The notes beneath the pieces are model-generated. The model did not search any database. It saw only the letters and a program-made list of their open reading frames with translations, and was not told the origin of the DNA. Source: DRPG01 sp964655065 (GTDB lineage Bacteria > Myxococcota_A > UBA796 > GCA-2862545). Taken from it: a stretch of DNA of 64,000 nucleotides. Below, piece after piece: positions 50,705-60,084 of the stretch. Position numbers and translations under genes: made by a program. The DNA is taken from contig CAZZLC010000033.1 of the NCBI GenBank assembly GCA_964655065.1, forward strand, positions 8,522 through 72,521, given 5' to 3'. Position 1 is the first letter of the stretch; every line of letters starts with the position of its first letter.

Positions 50705-50729
50705 GGAGTGGCGCCTTCGCGGGGAGTCG

Positions 50730-53700
50730 ATGGCCACGGCCGAACAGCCCGGACAGCAGGTGGGGGGATGGCAGCTCGTCGAGGTGCTCGGCACGGGCGC
50801 GTTCGGGGAGACCTGGCTCGCCACGGATCCGTCCGGTGCGCCGGCGGCGGTCAAGCTGCTGAACCGTCCGCCAGGCGACGAGCTTCGCGTGCTGTCCCGG
50901 ATCGCCCACCCCTCGATCGTCGAGGTGCTCGGGGCAGGCGGCGGCGATCGCCCGTACCTGGCCATGGAGCTCGCCCGGGGGCGGACCCTCGCGGAGACGG
51001 GGCGCCTTCCCGAGGCGCAGGCGCTCGCGGTCGTCGCCGCCGTCCTCGACGCGCTGGCCTGCGTGCACGTCGCGGGGCTCACTCACGGGGACGTGAAGCC
51101 CGACAACGTGATGATCGACGTCCACCACGACGGTTCGGTGGACGTGAAGCTGATCGACTTCGGGCTGGCGGGCGTCCGGCGCGGGGGCACCCTGGCCTGG
51201 GCGTCGCCCGAGCGGCTGCGAGGGGAACCCTCACGCCCTCCGGGCGACGTCTATGCGGTGGGGCTCGTGCTGTGGACCTTGCTGCACGGCGAGCTCCCGT
51301 TCGCCGAGCTCCCGGTCGACAAGATGCTGCTGCGGCGCCGGGAGCAGTCGGTCGTCCCGAGCGCGGGGCCCGACTGGGTGAGGGAGCTGCTCGAGGCCAT
51401 GCTCGCCATCGACCCGGCCCGGCGCCCGGAGGCCGGGGCGGCCGCCGACACCTTTGCCCACCACGGGGTCCCGCTGCCCGAGATCGACACCGCCTGGCTT
51501 CGCCGGCGCGCCCGCAGCCTCGCGCTGCCGGGGCCGGTCGACGGAGTCGTGCAGCAGTGGCTCGACCGCGGCGGCGTGTCGGTGGTCGTCGGTGCCGCGG
51601 GGTCGGGCAAGTCGCTCGCCGTGCAGCGCGCGGTGGTCGAGCTGTCGGCCCGCGGCGCGTCGTGGGTCCGCGTCCAGTCGCTCGGGTCGCCGTGGAGTGG
51701 CATCGCGGCCGCGCTCGTAGATCCGCGGCTCCCCGGGGCGCCCGCGGCGCTGCGGGTGGCTCGCGACCCCGCGGATCGCGCCTACAGCGCGGCTCGTCAG
51801 CTGCTACGGCGCGCCGGAGGGCCGCTGTTCGTCCTGGTCGACGACTGGGCGTCGCTCGACGAGGGGTCTCGCCGGGTCGTCCGGGTCCTTGCCGACGAGA
51901 CCGAGACCGGCGGGGTCCTGATCACCAGCGAGACCGAGGTCGAGCTCGTCACCCGGACGGTGGTGAAGACGGAGCGCCTCGCCGCCTGGAGCACCGAGGA
52001 TACCGCCCGCCTCGTGGAGCACGTCCTCGGGCCCCAGGGCGCCTCGCTCTCCGCTCTGGTGGCCCACGTCCACGAGGTGGCGTCCAGCCATCCCCGACTC
52101 GTCGTCGACGCGCTCGTGCAGGCCATGGCGGTCGGGGCGCTGTGGATGGCGTCGCGGCGCTGGATGGAGGACCCGGCCCGGCTCGGGATGCTCCCGGCCC
52201 CCGACGCTTCGCCCGCCACCGACGTCGCCTGCCTGAGCCCGAGGGAGGTCTTCGCGGGCGGGTTGATCGCGGCCCACGGGTACCCGATGCCTCGGGAGCG
52301 CCTGGCCGCGCTGGTCGATGGAACCCCCGACACCCTCGGTGCCTTGCTGCAGCCCCTGATCGTGCACGGGCTGGTGCGAGTCGAGGGAGGCCTCGTCCAG
52401 GTGACCCAGGCCGAGGCCGCACGGGCGCTGCTGGGTGCGGTGCCGGACCTGGCCGACGTGCACCGACGGTTGGCGGTGGCCCTCGAGCCGCTCGGGCCCT
52501 CCGCCAGGCTCGGCTGGCACCTCGTGCACGCCGGTGATCCCGAGCGGGCCGCTGCCCTCGGCCCCGACTGCGTCGCGCGGACCCGGGGCGAAGACGTCGA
52601 GGGCGCGGCGGCGCTCGCCCATGCCCTCTGGGAGTGGACAAGGACCTGGGAGCTCGCCGAGCAGCTCATCCTTGCTCTGGTGGGGGCCCGCCGGGGGGCG
52701 GACGCAGCCGCCTTCGCCGCCCAGCTCGATCCCGCGGAGATGGGGCTCGAAACCCCCGTGCCCCTCGGGGTGTTCGTGGCGTGGGCGAGGGCGCTCGTCA
52801 CGGCGGATCGTTCGGCGGACGCCCTCACGGTGATCCGACAGGCGCAGTCCCGGTTGCGCCAGGCCCCGATGCGGGGCGCCCGTCGGGCCGTGGAGCTGCA
52901 CGAGGTCCACGCTCTGGCGTTGTCGAAGCTGGGACGCCTGGACGTCGCTGCCAACGTGGCCCTCGCGGCGACCGCGAACCTCCCGGAGCTCGAGGACGTG
53001 CCCGCCACCGTGGATGCCTGGCTCCGGGCCCGGGTTGTCGCGGCCGACTGTCTGCAGCGCATGGGCGAGATCGATCTGGCCATCGAGCAGCTCCAGAGCG
53101 TACCCGAGGCGGTCGGAGGGGGACGGCCGACCCGGGGGACGCTCGATGCCCGGCTCGCGCGCCTCTACTGGCTCGCCAAGCGGTATCGGGAGTCTGCCCA
53201 GGTGTTCGCGCACGCGGCGCGACAGTCCGGAGGGCTCTCGGCCCTCGATCGTGCACGGCTCGCGAACAACAGCGCGCTCGCCAGCTTCAAGGTCGGGGAC
53301 CCCGCCGCGGCGGTCAGCCAGTGGGAGCGAGCGCGGCTCATCTTCGACCGGCTCGAGAGCGAGCACGCGCGCATCGGCGTCCAGCTCAACCTCTGCGTGG
53401 GCTACCTCGAGCTCGGTCGGTGGGAGCGGGCGCGGCGAGCCGGGGTGTGGGCCCACGAGCACGCCCGGAAGCACGGCGAGCACCGCTACGAGGCGATGGC
53501 GGCGGGCAACCTGGGGGACGTGTTCCGTCACCTCGACCGTCCGCAGACGGCGCGCGCCATGTACACCGACGCCCTCATTCTGGCCGAGGAGCACGACTAC
53601 GCGGAGGAGATCGCGGAGAATCTCCGGCGGCTCGGTCAGCTCGCCCTCGAGCAGGACGAGCCCGAGGCCGCGTCGCTGTGCGCGAAGGCGGAGCGACGGG

Positions 53701-55145
53701 CGACCGAGCTCGGGCAGGCGGCCGAAGCCGGTCGCGCGGCCGCCCTTCTCGCGGTGGTCGAGGCGCGTCGGGGCGACGCGGAGGCGGCGAGCGACGCGTT
53801 GGCCCGCGGTCGCGGGATCCTCGCCGAGCACGGCGACGCGAGGGAGCTCGCGGAGTGGCGGCTGTGCTCCGCGATGGTCTCGCAGGCGCTGGGCGTCTCC
53901 GACCGCGCCGTGTCGGAGCTCGCGCGGGTGGTGCTGTTCGCCGAGGAGGTCGGCAGCGTCCAGCTGCGCGCTCGGGCCGACAAGCTCGCACAGCAGATCG
54001 ACGTCGAGCGACTCTCCAGCGGGAACGAGCGCGAGCACCGCATGCTCGACATGGCGGTCGCCGTCGCCCAGGAGCAGGACCTGGAGAGCCTCCTGCAGGC
54101 GATCGCGGAGGCGGCGCTCGAGCTGACCGACGCCGACCGGGCCTTTGTGCTCGAGCGCGGCCGGAACGTGCTGGCGAGCGCCCTGCGGGCGGAGGCCGAG
54201 CCGTCGCCTCCGTCGTGGACCATCGCCGAGCGCTCGATGGAGGAGAACCGAGAGGTCATCGTCGCCGATCTGGGGGACAGGCCGGATCTCCGCACGTCCA
54301 CCTCGATGCGGGCGCTCGATCTCCGGTCGGTGATGTGCGTGCCGCTGGTCAGGGCCTCCGACGTGCTCGGGGCGCTGTACGTCGACAGCGGGCGGGCCGG
54401 GGAGCACGAGCTCGTCGAGCTTGGCCGGTACCTCCGTGCGCTCGCGGGCTACGCGGCCATCGCCATCGCCAACGCCGAGCGGGTGGCCCAGCACGATCGG
54501 CAGATCGAGGATGCGTCGGCGCTCGCCCACGACATGCGCAACCTCGCCCTCGTGCTCATCGGCCTCGCGGAGCACGTGAGCGAGATCGAGACCGCCGAGG
54601 CCGAGACCATCGAGTCGATGTCCGACGTCCGTCAGGTCGGCAACCAGCTCGTCCAGATGACCGAGCGGTTCTTGCAGCCGACGCTGCGCGCGCCCGAGGT
54701 GGTCTCCCTCTCCGAGCTGATCGGCCAGCTCTCGTCGATGGTGCGCCACGAGGCTGAGCGACGCGCGATCGAGCTCGTGGTCGACGTCTCGGCCGGTCAC
54801 GTGGTGCGGGTGGACGTCGAGGCGATGCGTCGCGCGCTGTTCAACATCGTCCACAACGCGTTCAAGTACTGCGGTGACGGCGGGCGGGTCGCGCTGTCCG
54901 TGGCGGGGAGCTCCGACCACGTCTTCTTCACCGTGCACGACTCGGGGCCCGGCATCCCCGACGACATCGCCCCCTACATCTTCGACTACCGCCGGCAGGG
55001 GCGGCAGGCGCGCCAGGGCTTCGGCATCGGGCTGTCCGTGGCGAGCCGGGCCGTCGACGATGCCGGGGGGACCATCCGGGCGGGGAACCACCCCTCCGGG
55101 GGTGGGCTCGTCACCGTGATCCTGCCCCGCTATGTCGAGCCCTGA
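50730..55145 (+). CDS. Giant kinase-ATPase-TPR-GAF-histidine kinase fusion (1471 aa)
   Basis: A soluble multi-domain signalling protein. Residues 12-245: Ser/Thr kinase with Lys42 (AAVKLL), catalytic loop HGDVKPDN (119-126; a non-RD kinase with Gly for Arg), DFG (143-145) and SPERL. Residues about 285-400: an AAA/STAND-like ATPase, Walker A GAAGSGKS (288-295) and Walker B-like LFVLVDDWAS. Residues about 620-1100: TPR-like helices. Residues about 1120-1270: GAF domain. The end is a histidine kinase: ALAHDMRNLALVLIG (H-box-like), IVHNAFKYC (N-box), DSGPGIPDD and GFGIGLSVAS (G-boxes). This is the PknK/hybrid kinase layout seen in myxobacteria and cyanobacteria. It probably integrates two signalling chemistries. 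Confidence 0.85.
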   Translation: MATAEQPGQQVGGWQLVEVLGTGAFGETWLATDPSGAPAAVKLLNRPPGDELRVLSRIAHPSIVEVLGAGGGDRPYLAMELARGRTLAETGRLPEAQALAVVAAVLDALACVHVAGLTHGDVKPDNVMIDVHHDGSVDVKLIDFGLAGVRRGGTLAWASPERLRGEPSRPPGDVYAVGLVLWTLLHGELPFAELPVDKMLLRRREQSVVPSAGPDWVRELLEAMLAIDPARRPEAGAAADTFAHHGVPLPEIDTAWLRRRARSLALPGPVDGVVQQWLDRGGVSVVVGAAGSGKSLAVQRAVVELSARGASWVRVQSLGSPWSGIAAALVDPRLPGAPAALRVARDPADRAYSAARQLLRRAGGPLFVLVDDWASLDEGSRRVVRVLADETETGGVLITSETEVELVTRTVVKTERLAAWSTEDTARLVEHVLGPQGASLSALVAHVHEVASSHPRLVVDALVQAMAVGALWMASRRWMEDPARLGMLPAPDASPATDVACLSPREVFAGGLIAAHGYPMPRERLAALVDGTPDTLGALLQPLIVHGLVRVEGGLVQVTQAEAARALLGAVPDLADVHRRLAVALEPLGPSARLGWHLVHAGDPERAAALGPDCVARTRGEDVEGAAALAHALWEWTRTWELAEQLILALVGARRGADAAAFAAQLDPAEMGLETPVPLGVFVAWARALVTADRSADALTVIRQAQSRLRQAPMRGARRAVELHEVHALALSKLGRLDVAANVALAATANLPELEDVPATVDAWLRARVVAADCLQRMGEIDLAIEQLQSVPEAVGGGRPTRGTLDARLARLYWLAKRYRESAQVFAHAARQSGGLSALDRARLANNSALASFKVGDPAAAVSQWERARLIFDRLESEHARIGVQLNLCVGYLELGRWERARRAGVWAHEHARKHGEHRYEAMAAGNLGDVFRHLDRPQTARAMYTDALILAEEHDYAEEIAENLRRLGQLALEQDEPEAASLCAKAERRATELGQAAEAGRAAALLAVVEARRGDAEAASDALARGRGILAEHGDARELAEWRLCSAMVSQALGVSDRAVSELARVVLFAEEVGSVQLRARADKLAQQIDVERLSSGNEREHRMLDMAVAVAQEQDLESLLQAIAEAALELTDADRAFVLERGRNVLASALRAEAEPSPPSWTIAERSMEENREVIVADLGDRPDLRTSTSMRALDLRSVMCVPLVRASDVLGALYVDSGRAGEHELVELGRYLRALAGYAAIAIANAERVAQHDRQIEDASALAHDMRNLALVLIGLAEHVSEIETAEAETIESMSDVRQVGNQLVQMTERFLQPTLRAPEVVSLSELIGQLSSMVRHEAERRAIELVVDVSAGHVVRVDVEAMRRALFNIVHNAFKYCGDGGRVALSVAGSSDHVFFTVHDSGPGIPDDIAPYIFDYRRQGRQARQGFGIGLSVASRAVDDAGGTIRAGNHPSGGGLVTVILPRYVEP

Positions 55146-55148
55146 CGC

Positions 55149-56579
55149 TCACGCGCCGATGTAGCTTCCGCCGCACACCCGAAGCACCTGACCGGTGATC
55201 CCGCACGCGCCGGGACTCGACAGGAACGTGGCCATGGCCGCGACGTCGCGCGGGAGCCCGCCCTGGGACAGGTTGGACAGCCGGCGTCCCGCCTCGCGAG
55301 TGGTCAGGGGAACGGCCGCCGTCATGCGCGTCTCGATGAAGCCCGGCGCGATCGCGTTGACGGTCACCCCCCGGCTCGCCCACTGAGCGGCGAGGGATCG
55401 CACGAACCCGACGAGTCCGGCCTTCGAAGCCGAGTAGTTCGTCTGGCCGACGTTGCCCGCGATGCCCGCGATCGACGACATGGCGACCACGCGTCCGTTC
55501 GGCGACATCAGAGGCTCGAGGGTGGAGGTGAGCTGCACGGCCGCGACGAGGTTGACGTCGAGCGCCTGGTCCCAGTACGCCTCGCTCATCTTCGCGAGGG
55601 TGCGATCGCGGGTGATGCCCGCGTTGTGCACGAGGATGTCGACGCGACCTTCGTGCTCGCGCAGAGCGTGGGCGATCGTCGCCCCGGCGCCGTCGGCGGT
55701 GACGTCGACGCCCACGAAGCGTCCCCCCACAGCGCGCGCGACCTGCTGGCCGAGCTCCGCGTCCTCGGGGCGGTCCACGACGACCACCTTGGCGCCTTCT
55801 TCGGCCATGGCGGTGGCGATGGCCTCCCCGATGCTGCGCGCCGCGCCCGTCACGACGGCGACCTTGTCCTCGAGAGGGCGGACCCAGCGGGGCGCCTGGG
55901 GGCTCGCCTCGCGCGTGACCCGGAAGGGCTGGCCCGAGACGAAGGCCGAGCGCGGGGACAGCAGCCAGCGCACGACCGCGGCGAGCCGATCCTCGGCGCC
56001 CTCTTCGACCAGGACGAGGTTGGCGGTGACCCCGGCGCGTCCGACCTCCCGGCCGCAGGCGCGCACGAAGCCCTCGAGAGCCTGGCGGGTGGCGGCGACC
56101 TCCGCGCTCGGCGAGCGCTCGGGCAGCCGGCCCAGGACGAGGAGCCGGCCGGAGCGGGCGATGCCCTTGATGCGGGGGTGGAAGAAGTCGTAGAGCGCGC
56201 GAAGCTCGCGGGGATGGGCGAGCCCCGTCGCGTCGAACACGAGGCCCCACGCGGCGGCCTCCGGTCCCACCTGGCCCTCGGGGACGACGTGCAGCGGGTA
56301 GCCCGACGACTCCGCCGCCGGCGGCCAGGGGGCGCGCCAGTCCTCGTCGGCGACGAGCCAGCACTCGGCCCCCGCCGCGGGAAGTGCCGCCGCGAGGGGA
56401 GCGGCGAGGTGGCCCCGGTGGCCCGCGCCGACGACGAGCACGCGCGAGGCCAGCTCGCGGTCGTGCCAGGGCTCGGTGGCGCGCTCCAGCTTCTGGGGCA
56501 GGGGAAGGGGCAGCCCCAGCGTGTTCACGAGCCGTCGCGCCTGGGGATTGCTCGCGAGCTGCAGGAAGAAGTCAGCCAC
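55149..56579 (-). CDS. FabG4-type 3-oxoacyl-ACP/CoA reductase
   Basis: A 476-residue high-molecular-weight FabG with an N-terminal flavodoxin-like domain (about 1-215) and a C-terminal SDR domain. The latter has AVVTGAARSIGEAIATAM (cofactor), HNAGITRDRTL, the catalytic Ser in MSSIAGIAG and YSASKAG with Tyr and Lys. The ending GITGQVLRVCGGSYIGA is typical. FabG4 reduces 3-oxoacyl substrates with NADH and lies beside MaoC-type hydratases in actinobacteria and myxobacteria. Its GTG overlaps the MaoC stop by eight bases and follows GGAGGTCCCCC. It is the last gene of the TetR-ACAD-MaoC-FabG operon. Confidence 0.9.
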   Translation of the reverse strand: MADFFLQLASNPQARRLVNTLGLPLPLPQKLERATEPWHDRELASRVLVVGAGHRGHLAAPLAAALPAAGAECWLVADEDWRAPWPPAAESSGYPLHVVPEGQVGPEAAAWGLVFDATGLAHPRELRALYDFFHPRIKGIARSGRLLVLGRLPERSPSAEVAATRQALEGFVRACGREVGRAGVTANLVLVEEGAEDRLAAVVRWLLSPRSAFVSGQPFRVTREASPQAPRWVRPLEDKVAVVTGAARSIGEAIATAMAEEGAKVVVVDRPEDAELGQQVARAVGGRFVGVDVTADGAGATIAHALREHEGRVDILVHNAGITRDRTLAKMSEAYWDQALDVNLVAAVQLTSTLEPLMSPNGRVVAMSSIAGIAGNVGQTNYSASKAGLVGFVRSLAAQWASRGVTVNAIAPGFIETRMTAAVPLTTREAGRRLSNLSQGGLPRDVAAMATFLSSPGACGITGQVLRVCGGSYIGA

Positions 56580-57459
56580 GGGGGACCTCCGTGAACGTCC
56601 CGGTGAGGAAGGCGGGCTCGCCGGGGGCGGTCCCCACGGCGACGGTGTCGGACGAAGCGTAGAACGCGATGGTTCGCGGCAACACCACCGGTTTGGTGAA
56701 CTTCACGTCGATGGTGGCGAGCTGCCCCGGTACGCCTCGAAAGCGGGTCTGGTTCAGCGTCTCCACCAGGTACGACAGGGTGGCGAACCCGTGCAGGATC
56801 GTGGACGGGAACCCGAACGCGCGCGCCCACGGGGTGAGCCAGTGCACGGGGTTCACGTCGCCGGTGAGCAGCGCGTAGTCGACGGCATCGCCCTTCGTCA
56901 CGTCGCGACGTCCGATCTCCTCGGCGTCGTCGGGGACGAGGGCCGGCTCCTTCTTCCCCCCCGAGCCACGGGACAAGGGGATGACGGCGTACATCGTCGC
57001 GGTCATCGCGTTCGGCGTGCTCGCGGTCGACGTGAGCAGCCGGGTTCGCAGGACGGCGCGGCGTCCGTTGTCGTCGATGTTCTGCAGCTGGGCCTCGAGC
57101 TGCAGCGGCTCGTCGTCGGGGAGAGGGCGGTTCAGCTCGAGTCGTGCGCCCCCGTTGAGTCCTCTTGCCAGCGGGTACGGAAGGTCACGCAGCGTCCGCG
57201 CGAGGAGCGGAAAGCCCCACTGCGAGAAGAAGTGGCCGGGCAGGCAGTGGCGGTAGGCGGACGGGTCGCCGCCGCTCGCCCGCACGAAGTCTTCGACGAG
57301 GTCGCGGGGGCGGGGGGGTACCGTGGCGGTGAGCACGGGACCGGGTACGGCGGGCTCGCCCTGGGGCCGGCCGCCAGGGACGACGGCGGACGCCACCGTG
57401 GAGAGCAGCGTGCGGATCATGGGGCCCTGCTGGAGGACGTGGCGTCGGGACACCGGCAC
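56572..57459 (-). CDS. MaoC-like acyl hydratase/dehydratase
   Basis: A 295-residue double-hotdog protein. The C-terminal half holds the MaoC motif: YALLTGDVNPVHWLTPWARA (the Asp-x-x-x-x-His dyad) and FPSTILHGFATLSYLVETL, in which GD-x-NP-x-H and HGFAT are the hydratase signatures. The N-terminal half lacks them. Such enzymes add water to enoyl-CoA/ACP (or remove it). GTG at 57459 follows GAGGAGTCCTCC. It lies between the acyl-CoA dehydrogenase (14 bp upstream) and FabG4 (overlap), making steps of one fatty acid cycle: dehydrogenation, hydration and ketoreduction or the reverse. Confidence 0.88.
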   Translation of the reverse strand: MPVSRRHVLQQGPMIRTLLSTVASAVVPGGRPQGEPAVPGPVLTATVPPRPRDLVEDFVRASGGDPSAYRHCLPGHFFSQWGFPLLARTLRDLPYPLARGLNGGARLELNRPLPDDEPLQLEAQLQNIDDNGRRAVLRTRLLTSTASTPNAMTATMYAVIPLSRGSGGKKEPALVPDDAEEIGRRDVTKGDAVDYALLTGDVNPVHWLTPWARAFGFPSTILHGFATLSYLVETLNQTRFRGVPGQLATIDVKFTKPVVLPRTIAFYASSDTVAVGTAPGEPAFLTGTFTEVPRG

Positions 57460-57473
57460 GGAGGACTCCTCGG

Positions 57474-59405
57474 CTACTTGGCGGCCTGGGCCGTGATCTG
57501 CGGGGTGTCGTCGCCGTGCAGCTCGCCGAGGAGCCGGAGGCCGGTGGTCTGGATCTCGTCGAGCCAGTAGCGGCAGCGGGGCTCGGCCCGCTCGAGGAAG
57601 CGCTCCAGAACGGAGGCGCGATCCGCATGGGCCTCGGCCTGCTCCAGCAGCTCCTCGGCGATCGCGACGTCGGTGAGGATCTTGGTGAGCCGCTCCGCGT
57701 GGAGCATGGCGAGCGCGAAGTCGCGCTTGGGGTCGAAGGTCGACAGGGCCTTTCGCCAGGAGCCAATCGGCTGATTGCGCAGGTCCCGGAGCTTCTCGCC
57801 GGCCAGCCGCGACAGCAGGAACCGGATCGCGTCGTGCTGGTGGACCTTCAGCCGGGCCACGCGCCGGGCGAGCGGGCTCGGGCCGGACATCGCCCTCCAG
57901 CGGTTCGAGGCCGTCTCGGCCAAGAACCGGCGAGGGTGGAGGACCGCCTGCATGAGGTTGTCCTTCATCGCCATCAGCGACTGGATCTGGCTCGTGCCCT
58001 CGTAGATCGGCATCACGACCGCGTCGCGGAGTAGCTTCTCGACGCCGTACTCGACCATGTAGCCGGCGCCGCCGTGGATCTGGAGGCTGCGGCGGGCCAT
58101 CTCCACCGCCTTCTCGGCTGCGTAGTACTTGAGCAGCGGCGTGAGGTGCCGGGCGCGCTTGGCGTGGTGCTTGCGCCGCTCGTCGAGGCGCTCGCGCTCG
58201 TCGGGGTCGGCGGGCGGGTCGAGGGTGAGCGCCACCCTGAGCTTCTGGGACACCTCGTCGTGGTAGCCGGCGGACACGGCGATGCAGCGGATCGCCTGCA
58301 GGTCGGTGCGCATCTCGTCGAGGTAGTCGGCGATCATCTCGTGCTGGTCGATGGTCTTGCCCATCGAGGCTCGCTCGCGGGCATAGGCGACCGCCTTGCG
58401 GTACGACGCCTCGCAGAGCCCGAGCGCCTCGAAGCCCACGCCCACGCGGGCGCCGTTCATCAGCACGAGCATGTGCGCGAAGCCCTCCCCGCGCTCCCCG
58501 ATGAGCTGGGCCGGCGCACGCTCGAAGCTGATGGCGACAGTGGCGGAGCCGTGGTGGCCGAGCTTCTCCTCGACCGCGTCCAGGGTGGTGTGCTCGCGGA
58601 CGGGGTTGCCATCGTCGTCGACCGAGTAGGTCTCGACGAGGAACATCGACAGCCCCCCGAGGCCCGCGGTGGGCGAGTCGGGGTCGTCGGCGCTCTCGGT
58701 GCGGGCGATGACGAAGTGCCAGCGGCCGTGTCCGCTGGTGATGTAGATCTTCTGGCCGGTGACGAACCAGTTGCCGTCCTCGTCCTGCTCGCCGCGGCAG
58801 CGCAGCGCGGCCATGTCGGAGCCGGCGTCGGGCTCCGTGATGTCCATGCTGCCCCAGGCCTCACCGGCGAGGATGGTGTCGATCACCTCGCGGAATCGCG
58901 TATCGGTGATCTGCTTGGTCTCCTTGTCGTAGGTGACCGAGCCCTCTTCGATCGCGAAGGCGAGGGCCGACATCGCGATGCCGCCGTGGAAGCCGTGGTG
59001 GGCGGAGACCGAGACGTCGGCTCGGCCGAGCAGCTCGGTCTGGAGCTGGAAGACCATCAGCGGGGCGTTCATGCCGCCGAGCTCGCGCGGCAGGGTGAGG
59101 CCGTTGAGCTCGAGCTCGGCGAGGCCCTCCAGGGCGGTCTGCATCGCCTCGGGGAACACCACCTCGCCGTCCTTCAGCTCGGGGTGGGCGGCGTCGATCT
59201 CGGCGATGTTCGCCGCGATCTCGTTGGCCGAGTACTCGCCGACCAGCGTGAGCACCTCCCGGAAGAACTCCTTGGCGTCTTCGACCGAGGCGTGGCCCTC
59301 CTCCGACAGCCCGCCACGCTCGGCGAGGTCGACGAGCGTGGCCCAGTCGATGCCGCGCTCGACGTAGAACTTGAGGTCCTCGTTGTCGTCGTAGAAGTTG
59401 GCCAC
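57474..59405 (-). CDS. Acyl-CoA dehydrogenase (large, C-terminally extended)
   Basis: A 643-residue flavoenzyme. The ACAD core has WGSMDITEPDAGSDMAALR (FAD/substrate), KIYITSGHGRWHFVIART and GGLSMFLVET, then HHGSATVAISFERAPAQLIG. The C-terminal helical domain shows MGKTIDQHEMIADYLDEMRT, IHGGAGYMVEYGVEKLLRDA and the late PIYEGTSQIQSLM, where the catalytic Glu of PIYEGT lies. It is about 50-60 residues longer than the usual 590 members and matches the 600-residue acyl-CoA dehydrogenases with a C-terminal DUF1974-like extension. GTG at 59405 follows GCGGAGACCAC. It oxidises acyl-CoA to enoyl-CoA, passing electrons to ETF. Confidence 0.92.
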   Translation of the reverse strand: MANFYDDNEDLKFYVERGIDWATLVDLAERGGLSEEGHASVEDAKEFFREVLTLVGEYSANEIAANIAEIDAAHPELKDGEVVFPEAMQTALEGLAELELNGLTLPRELGGMNAPLMVFQLQTELLGRADVSVSAHHGFHGGIAMSALAFAIEEGSVTYDKETKQITDTRFREVIDTILAGEAWGSMDITEPDAGSDMAALRCRGEQDEDGNWFVTGQKIYITSGHGRWHFVIARTESADDPDSPTAGLGGLSMFLVETYSVDDDGNPVREHTTLDAVEEKLGHHGSATVAISFERAPAQLIGERGEGFAHMLVLMNGARVGVGFEALGLCEASYRKAVAYARERASMGKTIDQHEMIADYLDEMRTDLQAIRCIAVSAGYHDEVSQKLRVALTLDPPADPDERERLDERRKHHAKRARHLTPLLKYYAAEKAVEMARRSLQIHGGAGYMVEYGVEKLLRDAVVMPIYEGTSQIQSLMAMKDNLMQAVLHPRRFLAETASNRWRAMSGPSPLARRVARLKVHQHDAIRFLLSRLAGEKLRDLRNQPIGSWRKALSTFDPKRDFALAMLHAERLTKILTDVAIAEELLEQAEAHADRASVLERFLERAEPRCRYWLDEIQTTGLRLLGELHGDDTPQITAQAAK

Positions 59406-59415
59406 GTGGTCTCCG

Positions 59416-60036
59416 CTAGGTTGAGGGTCGATCGAGGAAGAGGGCGGCCTTGCCGAGGCGAACGAGCTCCGAGAGCTGCCGGTCCACCGACGGCGGGTCG
59501 CGCAGGACGTGCTTCGTGGCCTCACCCATCGCGATCACGGAGACCGCCGCGTGCACGAGGTGGACGACGTAGGCCTCGGGGTCGACGTCGCGCCGGGTGT
59601 GGCCCTCGCGCTGACCGTCCCGGATGCGCTCGATCACGAGCTGCACGTAGGGCTCGAGGTGCCGGGCGAACAGCGCGCGCATCTCGTCGGGGCGGTCGAG
59701 CATCTCGCGGGTGAGGAGGCGCGCGCGGTCGGGACGCTCGCGAAAGAAGTCGAGCGCGGCTTCGAGGACGGAGCGGAAGCGGTCGGGGCCCGACTGGCTC
59801 GCGGCCAGAATGCGCGGCAGCTCCTCCTTCCACCGGGAGAGCACCCCCTCGAGGACCTCGGTGCGCAGCTGTTCCTTGGACCCGAAGTGGTAGACGAGGG
59901 TGGGCCGGGTCACCCCGGCCGCGGCCGCGATCTCCTGCACGGACGTGCCGTCGTAGCCTCGCGCGGCGAACAGGCGCCGGGCCTCGTGGAGGATGCGGTC
60001 GCGAACCTGACTTGGCGGGGTCGGAGCGTCGCCCAT
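59416..60036 (-). CDS. TetR-family regulator of the acyl-CoA operon
   Basis: A 206-residue TetR repressor. The N-terminal helix-turn-helix reads ILHEARRLFAARGYDGTSVQ then EIAAAAGVTRPTLVYHFGSK (residues 15-56), a standard TetR motif. The ligand domain is helical. It is the first gene of the operon (ACAD starts 10 bp after its stop). A perfect 24-bp palindrome four bases before its start (60041-60064) is the likely operator, so it should repress itself and the fatty acid genes. An acyl-CoA ligand, as for FadR-type TetR regulators, is plausible but unproven. Confidence 0.93.
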   Translation of the reverse strand: MGDAPTPPSQVRDRILHEARRLFAARGYDGTSVQEIAAAAGVTRPTLVYHFGSKEQLRTEVLEGVLSRWKEELPRILAASQSGPDRFRSVLEAALDFFRERPDRARLLTREMLDRPDEMRALFARHLEPYVQLVIERIRDGQREGHTRRDVDPEAYVVHLVHAAVSVIAMGEATKHVLRDPPSVDRQLSELVRLGKAALFLDRPST

Positions 60037-60040
60037 GACC

Positions 60041-60064
60041 TCTCTCTACCACGTGGTAGAGAGA
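60041..60064. promoter_or_regulatory. Perfect 24-bp palindrome, TetR operator
   Basis: Each half is TCTCTCTACCAC, joined to its exact reverse complement with no spacer. It starts four bases upstream of the tetR-like start codon and is the only long palindrome in this part. Size, symmetry and position are those of TetR operators. Binding here would block transcription into tetR and the ACAD/MaoC/FabG genes, and could also affect the 3' side of the DUF1552 gene. Confidence 0.8.
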
Positions 60065-60084
60065 TGTCTATCGAGTGGTCTGGC

